This document shows positions 1-5,836 of a DNA stretch of 6,224 nt, piece by piece. The translations under genes were made by a program, and so were the position numbers. A model generated the notes under the pieces. That model searched no databases. It was not told the origin of the DNA and saw only the letters and a list, made by a program, of their open reading frames with translations. Origin of the DNA: Synergistaceae bacterium (GTDB lineage: Bacteria > Synergistota > Synergistia > Synergistales > Synergistaceae); contig JAISQP010000033.1 in the NCBI GenBank assembly GCA_031274115.1, positions 1 through 6,224 of the forward strand, written 5' to 3'. Position 1 is the stretch's first letter. Each line of letters starts with the position of its first letter.

Positions 1-1558
1 GCTCCATCTCCGCTATCATCCTGTCAATCACTTCGAGAGCCTGCCACTGCAGGGAATTATCCTCGTTTTTGAGCGACCTCGCTTCCGACGCCAACACCCT
101 GAGGCGCTGCTGAAAGTTATCGGGGAGGGACATCGATATTCTAGCGATCCGCTCCTCCCTCACGCGCAACTCCGTCAAAATATCGCACACCGCTACTCCG
201 GATTCGTCAGACTCGAGGGATATGGTCTGTCTGCTCGTCTTTTTTTTCCTCTTCACCTCTACGTGCAGCAGCCCGCCTCCGTCGACCCTGAAATAAACCT
301 CTACGATCTCGCCGTCTGAGACATTGTCTATGTATAACGTCTGCAGCACCCTGTTGAGGCTCCTCACTCGTCCCTCTCCCTGAATGATTGTAACCTCCAG
401 ACTGCCGTTGCCGTATGCGGTAAAGCTCCTCTTGGCCTCCGCCGGGAGAGGAGCGCCCCTGCTCAGTATCTGTACGACGCCCCCGTCGGCGTTCATCACT
501 CCGAGACTGCGGCTCAGCACGTCGATCAGGAGACGCTCCGCCCCCTGGTTCGCGTAAAGCGCGCTTCCGATGACAACAGCGTCCTCCGGACACAAACGCA
601 GACGCTCCGGCTCTTTCACGCGGCTCGCGAGCGTCGAACGCAGAAGAGGGATTCGGCCGCTGCCGCCGACTATGAGCAGCCTCTCGGGTAGATGTTTTCT
701 CCACATCCGGGCAACCATGTTTACGATCTCCTCAATGACCGGACGTATCATCGCCTCGAAATCACCGCGATAGATATCTATAGACCTGTCACGGGCTGAA
801 AGTCCGGCCGGAACACGCCAAGTCGCTCTGTTCGAGCTGCTTAAGGCGATCTTAACCTCCTCGGCTTCCTTCATCATAAGGGAACCTCTCGGATCATCGG
901 CGCGCGCGAAAGGAACGCCCATCCTCCGGGAAAGCCATTCGGCAAGCAGCTTGTCGAGATCGTAGCCCCCTATGTCCTTTCTGCCCTTGCTCTCTATTAC
1001 CTGAAAGACTCCGCCCTCACCCTCAACCACCGAAAGATCCAGAGTTCCGGCCCCGAAATCTATTATCAAAAACCTGCCGTTCAAGCCTATCGAAAGCGCC
1101 GCGGCGGTTGGTTCGTTCACTATCCTGATCTTTTCGAAACCGGCGCGCTGCGCGGAGCGCGCCAGCGCCCCGCGTTCCGGGAAGCTGAAGTGCGCCGGCA
1201 CGGCAAGAACGCAAGAGGAGATAAAAGTCTTCAGATACGCCTCCGCGTCCTCGCGCAGCAGGCAGAGCAACGGGACCAAAAGCTCCTCCGGGGTGTACGT
1301 CCGGCCGCCCATTCGGGCTACCCAGTCCGTACCGAGATGGCGCTTCATATCCCACCACGCGACCTGCGGGTCGATTAGAGCGATTTTGGCCGCATCCTCC
1401 CCAGCAACCAGTCCATCGCTGGATACGGCTATCATCGACGAGGTCCTCGAATGCCCCCATCTGTTCGGTATGAGCAGGACGCCCCTCCCCGGCATATCGA
1501 CCGCAAGCTGCGCGTACCTGGTGCCCAGGTCAACCCCTACCACTACTTCTCCCTTCAA
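1..1558 (-). CDS. Divergent Hsp70/DnaK-like chaperone, C-terminus cut by window edge
   Basis: This frame stays open for 519 codons to the left edge with no frameshift. It is an Hsp70-family ATPase, distinct from the DnaK at the other end of the window. Numbering from TTG: phosphate-1 loop VGVDLGTRYA (8-17), WDMKRHLGTDW (69-79, K72 matching E. coli K70), connect-1 VNEPTAAAL (147-155, E149 matching E171), phosphate-2 DFGAGTLD (167-174), DIGGYDLD (195-202), adenosine motif IVGGSGRIPLL (296-306), linker LLIDV (343-347), and a substrate-binding beta domain with VTIIQGEG (390-397) and GGGLLHVEVK (427-436). A helical region follows. Catalytic residues are kept, but DLGTTNS is DLGTRYA and the usual DVTPLSLG is DVLSRSLG. 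The gene follows mtaB by 35 nt, so it is probably cotranscribed. Client and partners are unknown. ATP hydrolysis is inferred, and any link to DnaJ is speculative. Confidence 0.9.
   Translation of the reverse strand, partial: MKGEVVVGVDLGTRYAQLAVDMPGRGVLLIPNRWGHSRTSSMIAVSSDGLVAGEDAAKIALIDPQVAWWDMKRHLGTDWVARMGGRTYTPEELLVPLLCLLREDAEAYLKTFISSCVLAVPAHFSFPERGALARSAQRAGFEKIRIVNEPTAAALSIGLNGRFLIIDFGAGTLDLSVVEGEGGVFQVIESKGRKDIGGYDLDKLLAEWLSRRMGVPFARADDPRGSLMMKEAEEVKIALSSSNRATWRVPAGLSARDRSIDIYRGDFEAMIRPVIEEIVNMVARMWRKHLPERLLIVGGSGRIPLLRSTLASRVKEPERLRLCPEDAVVIGSALYANQGAERLLIDVLSRSLGVMNADGGVVQILSRGAPLPAEAKRSFTAYGNGSLEVTIIQGEGRVRSLNRVLQTLYIDNVSDGEIVEVYFRVDGGGLLHVEVKRKKKTSRQTISLESDESGVAVCDILTELRVREERIARISMSLPDNFQQRLRVLASEARSLKNEDNSLQWQALEVIDRMIAEME
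239..245 (-). other. Candidate -1 frameshift slippery heptamer in the Hsp70-like gene
   Basis: The coding strand has eight A residues then G (247-239). Read in frame as AAA AAA AAG (K438-K440), it contains A_AAA_AAG in the correct phase for -1 slippage. GAGGTG (259-254) lies 8 nt upstream, similar in layout to the internal Shine-Dalgarno of E. coli dnaX. Downstream, CAGAC (229-225) can pair with GTCTG (212-208), a weak 5-bp stem. A -1 shift would add DEQTDHIPRV and stop at TGA 209-207, giving about 450 residues without the helical lid. Chance occurrence in a Lys-rich turn is the alternative. Confidence 0.3.
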
Positions 1559-1568
1559 CGTCCCAATA

Positions 1569-1573
1569 CCTCC
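1569..1573 (-). promoter_or_regulatory. Candidate ribosome binding site of the Hsp70-like gene
   Basis: GGAGG lies 10 nt before TTG at 1558-1556. A competing signal, AAGGGAG (1555-1549), lies 5 nt before GTG at 1543-1541. The sequence cannot settle which start is used; they differ by five residues (MKGEV). Confidence 0.4.
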
Positions 1574-1593
1574 ACTAATCGCCTCCAGAGGCG

Positions 1594-2961
1594 TTAATCG
1601 TACGAAAAACCCGCTATATCTTCCGGAGAAACTCCATCGCCCAAAAGTATACCCCTGAATTCGCTTTTAGGATTGAATAAAACTTCTCCGCCCTTCGATT
1701 CGTCTTCGCGGCAAGAAACGCAAGCCCTAACGTAGCGCCTGGTCCAACCTGAGGCGATTTTCCCAAAGGTTTCCTCTATCAGCGCCGACTCCTCTCTGCC
1801 CACACACCCGGAGGCATACATCGAGAGAAGGTTTTTCGACAGCTCGACAGCGGCTTTAACCCTCTGTCTGATGACGGAAGGAGCGACGCGGCCTTCCATC
1901 CCGGCGGCCGCCGTCCCATCTCTGGGTGAAAATGGAAAGACGTGAACCCTGCCAAATCCGGCTTCCTCCAGAACCTTCATGCTCCGCTCGAACGCGGCGT
2001 CCGTCTCATGCGGGAAACCGACAATGAGATCGGTCGAGATATGGACGTCCTCTCCAAGGTAACGGCGGACACTTTCGACAGTCCTCAGAAACGCCGCCGC
2101 GTCGTAACCCCTTCGCATTCTGAGGAGCACACCGTCGTCGCCGCTTTGAATCGGCAGGTGAAGATGCGGACAGAAGACCGGGGATGCCGAGAGAACATTC
2201 AGAAGGTCCTCGTTCACCGCAAACGGCTCGAGCGAACCCAGTCTGAGGCGTTTGAGGCCAGGTATCGACAAGACCGACTCTATCAGGCCGGCAAGCTGAA
2301 TGTCCCCGTATCTGTAGCCTCCAAGGCGTATGCCGGTCAATATCGCCTCCGGACAGCCCGATTCAACCGTGCGCGCTATCTCTTCCCTTACTTCGTCGGG
2401 ATTTCTGGAGCTTTCCGCTCCGCGCGCCCGCGGCACTATGCAGTAGCTGCAGCTTCTGGAGCAGCCGTCCTGAACCTTGATGAAAGCTCGTGTGCGTATA
2501 CGGGGCATGTCAAGCGAGAGCGAGTCCCAGTCATGGTTTTCCGAAAGCGCTTCGTCGCGCATCACGATGACCTTTCCTCCTCGGTCTCCGCCGCAGCGTG
2601 ACTCGAACCATGTCTCCAGCGCGTCCGGCAATTTATGCTTCACGCGGCTGCCCACGACTATATCGACGCCCAAGAGCGACGCAGAGTCCTCCGAGAGCTC
2701 CTGCGCCGAACAGCCGCAAGCCGCGATTGCCGCGCTTGGGCTGTTTCGTCGCGCTCGTCTCAGAATCTTCCTCGTCTTAGCGTCCGCGACCGATGTAACG
2801 GAACATGTCAGTATCAGGACAATATCCGCCGGGCCGGGTTCCCCGGCGAGGAAAACCGCGCCCTTCTGTTCCAGCGCTGAAGCGAGCGCCTCAGCCTCGT
2901 AATGATTAGTCCTGCACCCAAGGGAGACTACTGAAAAAGTTTTGCCCGCTATTATTGACAC
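1594..2961 (-). CDS. mtaB: tRNA (N6-threonylcarbamoyladenosine37-C2)-methylthiotransferase MtaB
   Basis: MtaB is a radical-SAM enzyme that converts t6A to ms2t6A at position 37 of ANN-decoding tRNAs, using two [4Fe-4S] clusters. Numbering from the GTG at 2961 (455 residues), the N-terminal methylthiotransferase domain has its three cluster cysteines in SLGCRTN (C16), LTCSVT (C53) and CGCSAQ (C84). The radical-SAM motif is CSRSCSYC with C167, C171 and C174. HLHLPIQSGDD, DLIVGFPHETD and HVFPFSPRDGT are typical family blocks. The C-terminus resembles a diverged TRAM domain. MtaB fits better than MiaB or RimO because of LTGIRLGGY and the position after rsmE, as for yqeV in B. subtilis. The start is uncertain: GTG at 2961 overlaps rsmE by 10 nt, while TTG at 2982 adds seven residues. 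Neither has a good Shine-Dalgarno sequence, so coupling to rsmE termination is likely. Confidence 0.93.
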   Translation of the reverse strand: MSIIAGKTFSVVSLGCRTNHYEAEALASALEQKGAVFLAGEPGPADIVLILTCSVTSVADAKTRKILRRARRNSPSAAIAACGCSAQELSEDSASLLGVDIVVGSRVKHKLPDALETWFESRCGGDRGGKVIVMRDEALSENHDWDSLSLDMPRIRTRAFIKVQDGCSRSCSYCIVPRARGAESSRNPDEVREEIARTVESGCPEAILTGIRLGGYRYGDIQLAGLIESVLSIPGLKRLRLGSLEPFAVNEDLLNVLSASPVFCPHLHLPIQSGDDGVLLRMRRGYDAAAFLRTVESVRRYLGEDVHISTDLIVGFPHETDAAFERSMKVLEEAGFGRVHVFPFSPRDGTAAAGMEGRVAPSVIRQRVKAAVELSKNLLSMYASGCVGREESALIEETFGKIASGWTRRYVRACVSCREDESKGGEVLFNPKSEFRGILLGDGVSPEDIAGFSYD

Positions 2962-3680
2962 GGCATTCGAAACCAGCCACAACCCAGAATCGCAGCGGTT
3001 GAGGAGCGAAGCGTTCCAGGCCCCAAACTCACCGGGAGAAAATCATGAGCCAAAAGCGCCGCCGCCTCGGTCTCGGACCAATCGCCCTCCGGCCCGACGG
3101 CAAAAACCACATTGCGCCCCGACGGCGGGAACCCAGAGAGAGGGCGAGACTGGGGAGAGAGCATCGCCGCATACCTGGCGTCAGGGAGACTTTCCCACTC
3201 CATGACGCCGAACGACGCCGGGGGAGAGATCTTCGTCGAAAAGACAAAACCTGACACCTTTGAGCTTTCGTCCAGGATCTTCTGCCAGCGCGCAGTCTTC
3301 TTCACGAGCTCGTCGTCATTCAGCCTCGGCACCGAGCGCTCGCACAGGAGAGGCCGGATCTCCGCCACACCAAGCTCCGATGACGCGCGAAGAGCGGAGC
3401 CAAACTGATCCGCCTTAAGCAGGCCGATCAAAAGCGTCACCCTGGCGCCTCCGGCGTCGCGGTCCTTCGACCCGACGAGCCTCAAAAAATGCCCTCCGGC
3501 TCTTTTCTCCAGCCTCATCAGAAGCTTCTTGCCGCCGGACTCCGGGAGCAACCCCTCGACCATCGCGCCGTCGTAAAAGCGCAGGGCTCTGGTGAGATGA
3601 CGCTCCTGGCCTGGATCCAGCCGCCACAAGCCGGCTGAGGCCTCCTCGCAGCGCTCAAGCCGGATTCTGGGCAGAGACAC
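2952..3680 (-). CDS. rsmE: 16S rRNA (uracil-1498-N3)-methyltransferase RsmE
   Basis: RsmE methylates N3 of U1498 in 16S rRNA, in helix 44 near the decoding site of the 30S subunit. The 242-residue protein has the usual length. An N-terminal PUA-like RNA-binding domain (about 1-70, including QERHLTRALRF) precedes a SPOUT domain with a C-terminal trefoil knot. Visible signatures are LLIGLLKADQF (83-93), ERSVPRL (114-120), RWQKILDESSKVSG (131-144), VGPEGDWSETE (195-205) and SLGPGTLRSSTAA (218-230). The last two form the AdoMet-binding knot. In many homologues the third motif reads RWqkI..EAaeQsgR, so this copy is somewhat diverged there, but the knot is intact. The GTG start is backed by an upstream GGAGG. 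It overlaps prmA by 26 nt at its start and mtaB at its end, so it sits inside a tightly packed operon. Confidence 0.95.
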   Translation of the reverse strand: MSLPRIRLERCEEASAGLWRLDPGQERHLTRALRFYDGAMVEGLLPESGGKKLLMRLEKRAGGHFLRLVGSKDRDAGGARVTLLIGLLKADQFGSALRASSELGVAEIRPLLCERSVPRLNDDELVKKTARWQKILDESSKVSGFVFSTKISPPASFGVMEWESLPDARYAAMLSPQSRPLSGFPPSGRNVVFAVGPEGDWSETEAAALLAHDFLPVSLGPGTLRSSTAAILGCGWFRMPCQ

Positions 3681-4551
3681 CCCACCAATCCTCCCGTTGA
3701 AGCTCGCGAAGGACCGTCATTTCCACGCCCTCCAGCGCTGCCAGGAAATCCTCCCTCTCCCTCTCGATCATGCCGGAAAAAATCGCGACAGCCCCCGGCC
3801 TCAGAACCTTTCTCACATCCGGCAGCATCTGAACTAGAGGATCGATCAATATATTTGCGAGGACCAGGTCGAAGCCGTCTCCGACGTCCGAGAGCAGATC
3901 GCCGACCTCGAGAGTTACCTTGTCCATGTCTACGTCGTTCAGAGCGATGTTGTTGCGAACCTCTCCGAGCACCGCAGGGTCGAGGTCTCGCGAGACCGCC
4001 CTGCCGGCGCCGAGCTTGATGGCGGCGATCGTCAATATTCCCGATCCTGTACCAACGTCAATCACATCCCCAACGCAGCCTCCATCACGCGCAACGTCCG
4101 CGAAATGACTCTCGAGAAGCTGAAGGACCACCTGAGTGCTCTCGTGATAACCCGTACCGAAAGCGCTGCCCGGGTTTATGTAAAGCGGTATTCTATCCTT
4201 CGGCGCCTTGTCGCGATGCCATGGTGCCAGAACCACGAGGGTCTCTCCGACCTCCAGCGGCGGAAAGGCGTCCTCGCTCTGGCTCGACCACGGCTGATTC
4301 TCTATCCTGCCCATATCCTCGATCCTGATCTCAGGCCACGGCGCCAGCGCGTCCAGCAGGCGGTTCCGCCAGTAAGACAAATCCTCGTCGCTGCGGTAGT
4401 ATATCCGCATCCTAGTCCCATCCGGCAGCTCCTGGACCTCCGTCCCGATGCTGCCGGATATCTCGGCGGCCGAGTATAGAATCTCTTCGCACTCTTGCGA
4501 GGCGACCATGCCGCGACTAAGAACTGTTATGTACCACCAGTAACTTCCCAC
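3655..4551 (-). CDS. prmA: Ribosomal protein L11 methyltransferase PrmA
   Basis: PrmA uses S-adenosylmethionine to methylate the alpha-amino group and lysine side chains of ribosomal protein L11 in the cytoplasm. From the GTG start the protein is 298 residues, within the usual size. A divergent N-terminal L11-recognition region (about 1-100) leads into the family signature NPGSAFGTGYHEST (about 126-139; other family members have GTGtHptT or GTGhHetT). The class I methyltransferase motif I, DVGTGSGIL, is at about 165-173, the acidic SRDLDP at about 187-192, and the motif ANILIDPL at about 232-239. The Ser in GYHEST in place of Thr is a mild deviation. An in-frame ATG at 4623 would add 24 residues unlike the family and has a poor context. 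The gene ends in TGA and overlaps rsmE by 26 nt, indicating translational coupling. Confidence 0.92.
   Translation of the reverse strand: MGSYWWYITVLSRGMVASQECEEILYSAAEISGSIGTEVQELPDGTRMRIYYRSDEDLSYWRNRLLDALAPWPEIRIEDMGRIENQPWSSQSEDAFPPLEVGETLVVLAPWHRDKAPKDRIPLYINPGSAFGTGYHESTQVVLQLLESHFADVARDGGCVGDVIDVGTGSGILTIAAIKLGAGRAVSRDLDPAVLGEVRNNIALNDVDMDKVTLEVGDLLSDVGDGFDLVLANILIDPLVQMLPDVRKVLRPGAVAIFSGMIEREREDFLAALEGVEMTVLRELQREDWWGVSAQNPA
3690..3694 (-). promoter_or_regulatory. Ribosome binding site of rsmE inside prmA
   Basis: GGAGG lies 9 nt before the rsmE GTG (3680-3678), inside the last codons of prmA. It supports a GTG start and true overlap of the two genes. Confidence 0.6.
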
Positions 4552-4558
4552 CCCGCAA

Positions 4559-4565
4559 CACCTCC
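4559..4565 (-). promoter_or_regulatory. Ribosome binding site deciding the prmA start
   Basis: GGAGGTG lies 7 nt upstream of GTG at 4551-4549 and is the best Shine-Dalgarno sequence in the dnaJ-prmA gap. It selects this GTG over the ATG at 4623, whose extra residues include a translated terminator hairpin and A/T-rich leader. Confidence 0.7.
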
Positions 4566-4580
4566 GGATAAATATTTTAT

Positions 4581-4621
4581 AAAAAATTTTGGAGAGAAGA
4601 CTCGAACCTTGCCTTCCCTCC
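4581..4621 (-). terminator. Possible intrinsic terminator or attenuator between dnaJ and prmA
   Basis: On the minus strand GGAGGGAAG (4621-4613) can pair with CTTCTCTCC (4599-4591), making a 9-bp stem with one G-U pair and a 13-nt loop. Four A residues follow, then TTTTTT (4586-4581). The hairpin starts about 40 nt after the dnaJ stop and lies before the prmA ribosome binding site. The A residues between stem and U-tract and the large loop make it weaker than a textbook terminator, so partial read-through is likely. It could lower prmA-rsmE-mtaB-hsp70 expression relative to the chaperone genes. Confidence 0.45.
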
Positions 4622-4660
4622 ATTCTACATCAATTTTATTTTGGGGAACATCGTATAAAA

Positions 4661-5809
4661 CTACCCCGCGAATTTATCCCTGATTCTATCGAACAACCCC
4701 TTGTCCTCCGCGACGTTCAGCTTCATCTCGGCGGCAAGCTCCGTTAAAAGGCTCCTCGCTCGCTCAGAGAGGTTCCTCGGCACGTTCACCCTGACGTGAA
4801 TGTGGAGATCCCCTCTGCCGGTCCCCCGAAGACTCGGCATTCCGCGGTTCTTAATTCTCAGCACCGAACCGGGTTGGGTCCCGGCCGGAATGTCGAGCTT
4901 CTCCACGCCGTCGAACGTTGGAATAGAGGCTGTGGTCCCGAGCGCGGCCTGAGGCATCGCGATCTCGACCTTCACGTGAAGGTCGGATCCGTCTCGCTGG
5001 AATCGGCTGTCAGAGGACACCTCAATGAGAATAAACAAGTCCCCCGGCGGTCCGCCATTCCTGCCGGCCTCTCCTTCGCCGCTTATCCGCAGCCTAGTTC
5101 CAGTGTCGACTCCCGGCGGAATCTTGACGTCAAGCTTACGAACCCTTCGGACCCTTCCGTTCCCCCTGCACTCTTTACACGGCGTCTTAATGACGCGGCC
5201 CGTGCCGCCGCACTGAACGCATGGAACGACCTGAACCATCTGGCCGAAGGGTGTGTTCGTCACCCTCTCGACCTGTCCGCCGCCGCCGCAGGCGGGGCAT
5301 TTCTCGACGCTCGTTCCCGGCTCAGCCCCGCTTCCCGCGCAGTGGGAGCAATTTTCCTCGCGAGGCAGCTCGACCTCGCGCGTCTCGCCTCTGTAAGCGG
5401 TCTCCAGCGTTATCCTCATTGACATCTCCAAGTCCGAGCCTCTGCGGGTGGCGTTCGGGTTCTGCCTGCTCCTCCCGCCGCCGCCGCCGCCGAAGAAGCT
5501 TTCGAAGATGTCTCCGAAAATATCTCCGCCCATCCCGCCGAAGGGATCCCTGCCTCCAAAGCCGCCCCCCGGCGGAGTATCGCCAACATATCCGAACTGA
5601 TCGTACTGAGCCCGCTTCTGCGCGTCGCCAAGAACATCATGGGCTTCGTTGATCTCCTTGAATTTCTTCTCAGCGTCCGCGTTACCCTGGTTAGCGTCAG
5701 GATGGTACTTGCGCGCCATCTTCCTGTACGCCTTCTTTATATCATCCGCGGTAGCGTCCCTAGGCACTCCCAGTATGTCGTAGTAATCCTTTTTGCCTGG
5801 AGAAGCCAC
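4661..5809 (-). CDS. dnaJ: Chaperone protein DnaJ (Hsp40, class I co-chaperone)
   Basis: DnaJ is the cytoplasmic co-chaperone that delivers unfolded clients to DnaK and stimulates its ATPase. All class I parts are present. Numbering from the upstream GTG at 5818, the J domain spans about 10-76 with HPD at 39-41. A Gly/Phe-rich linker follows (about 77-116). The zinc-binding domain has four CxxCxGxG repeats whose Cys pairs are at 157/160, 174/177, 200/203 and 214/217. The C-terminal beta-sandwich client-binding domains run to residue 385, a normal length. Two GTG starts are possible. I prefer GTG at 5809, giving [10 protein letters not shown], because GAGGTGA (5821-5815) sits 5 nt upstream and matches the anti-SD sequence well. 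GTG at 5818 has only a weak AGGA upstream and adds three residues. The gene ends in TAG. It is cotranscribed with dnaK, and a terminator-like hairpin follows it. Confidence 0.97.
   Translation of the reverse strand: MASPGKKDYYDILGVPRDATADDIKKAYRKMARKYHPDANQGNADAEKKFKEINEAHDVLGDAQKRAQYDQFGYVGDTPPGGGFGGRDPFGGMGGDIFGDIFESFFGGGGGGRSRQNPNATRRGSDLEMSMRITLETAYRGETREVELPREENCSHCAGSGAEPGTSVEKCPACGGGGQVERVTNTPFGQMVQVVPCVQCGGTGRVIKTPCKECRGNGRVRRVRKLDVKIPPGVDTGTRLRISGEGEAGRNGGPPGDLFILIEVSSDSRFQRDGSDLHVKVEIAMPQAALGTTASIPTFDGVEKLDIPAGTQPGSVLRIKNRGMPSLRGTGRGDLHIHVRVNVPRNLSERARSLLTELAAEMKLNVAEDKGLFDRIRDKFAG
5475..5492 (-). repeat. (GGC)n microsatellite encoding polyglycine in the DnaJ G/F linker
   Basis: On the plus strand this is six perfect tandem CCG units. 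Read in the dnaJ frame it gives a run of Gly codons (residues 110-115) just after the GDIFESFFG stretch. Slippage by whole units would change only the number of glycines in a flexible linker, so the reading frame would survive. Such runs are common in DnaJ G/F regions, and no regulatory role is implied. Confidence 0.6.
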
Positions 5810-5814
5810 GGCAC

Positions 5815-5821
5815 TCACCTC
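5815..5821 (-). promoter_or_regulatory. Ribosome binding site deciding the dnaJ start
   Basis: GAGGTGA lies 5 nt before the GTG at 5809-5807 and overlaps the alternative GTG at 5818. Its match to the 16S anti-SD favours the shorter DnaJ. The assignment is inferred from complementarity and spacing only. Confidence 0.6.
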
Positions 5822-5836
5822 TTCGTCCTGGTATGA

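Noticed and set aside
207..704. Minus-strand frame of 165 codons within the Hsp70-like gene
   Set aside because: It is a shifted frame of the Hsp70-like coding region with Arg/Gly/Ser-rich low-complexity content. Only its last ten codons matter, as the tail of a possible -1 frameshift product.
1023..1460. Minus-strand frame of 145 codons within the Hsp70-like gene
   Set aside because: It overlaps conserved Hsp70 nucleotide-binding motifs in another frame and is low-complexity with no domain.
1942..2601. Plus-strand open frame of 219 codons opposite mtaB
   Set aside because: It lies wholly antisense to a gene with clear radical-SAM motifs, has no recognisable domain, and is Arg-rich in the way expected of shadow frames in G+C-rich DNA.
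4574..4602. Possible sigma-A type promoter before prmA (TATAAA/TAAAAT)
   Set aside because: A -10-like sequence exists in the A/T-rich stretch, but no acceptable -35 hexamer is found 16-18 nt upstream, and the A/T content makes chance matches likely.
4591..4612. tRNA-like GGTTCGAGTC (T-loop resemblance) in the dnaJ-prmA gap
   Set aside because: The flanking bases do not form a 5-bp T stem, and there is no D arm, anticodon arm or matching acceptor stem. The bases are better explained as a hairpin loop.
4552..4623. N-terminal extension of PrmA from ATG at 4623
   Set aside because: The 24 extra residues have no PrmA similarity, would be translated from the terminator hairpin and A/T-rich leader, and the GTG at 4551 has a far better ribosome binding site.
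4796..5422. Plus-strand open frame of 208 codons opposite dnaJ
   Set aside because: It is antisense to the conserved zinc-finger and C-terminal domains of DnaJ, and its translation resembles no family.
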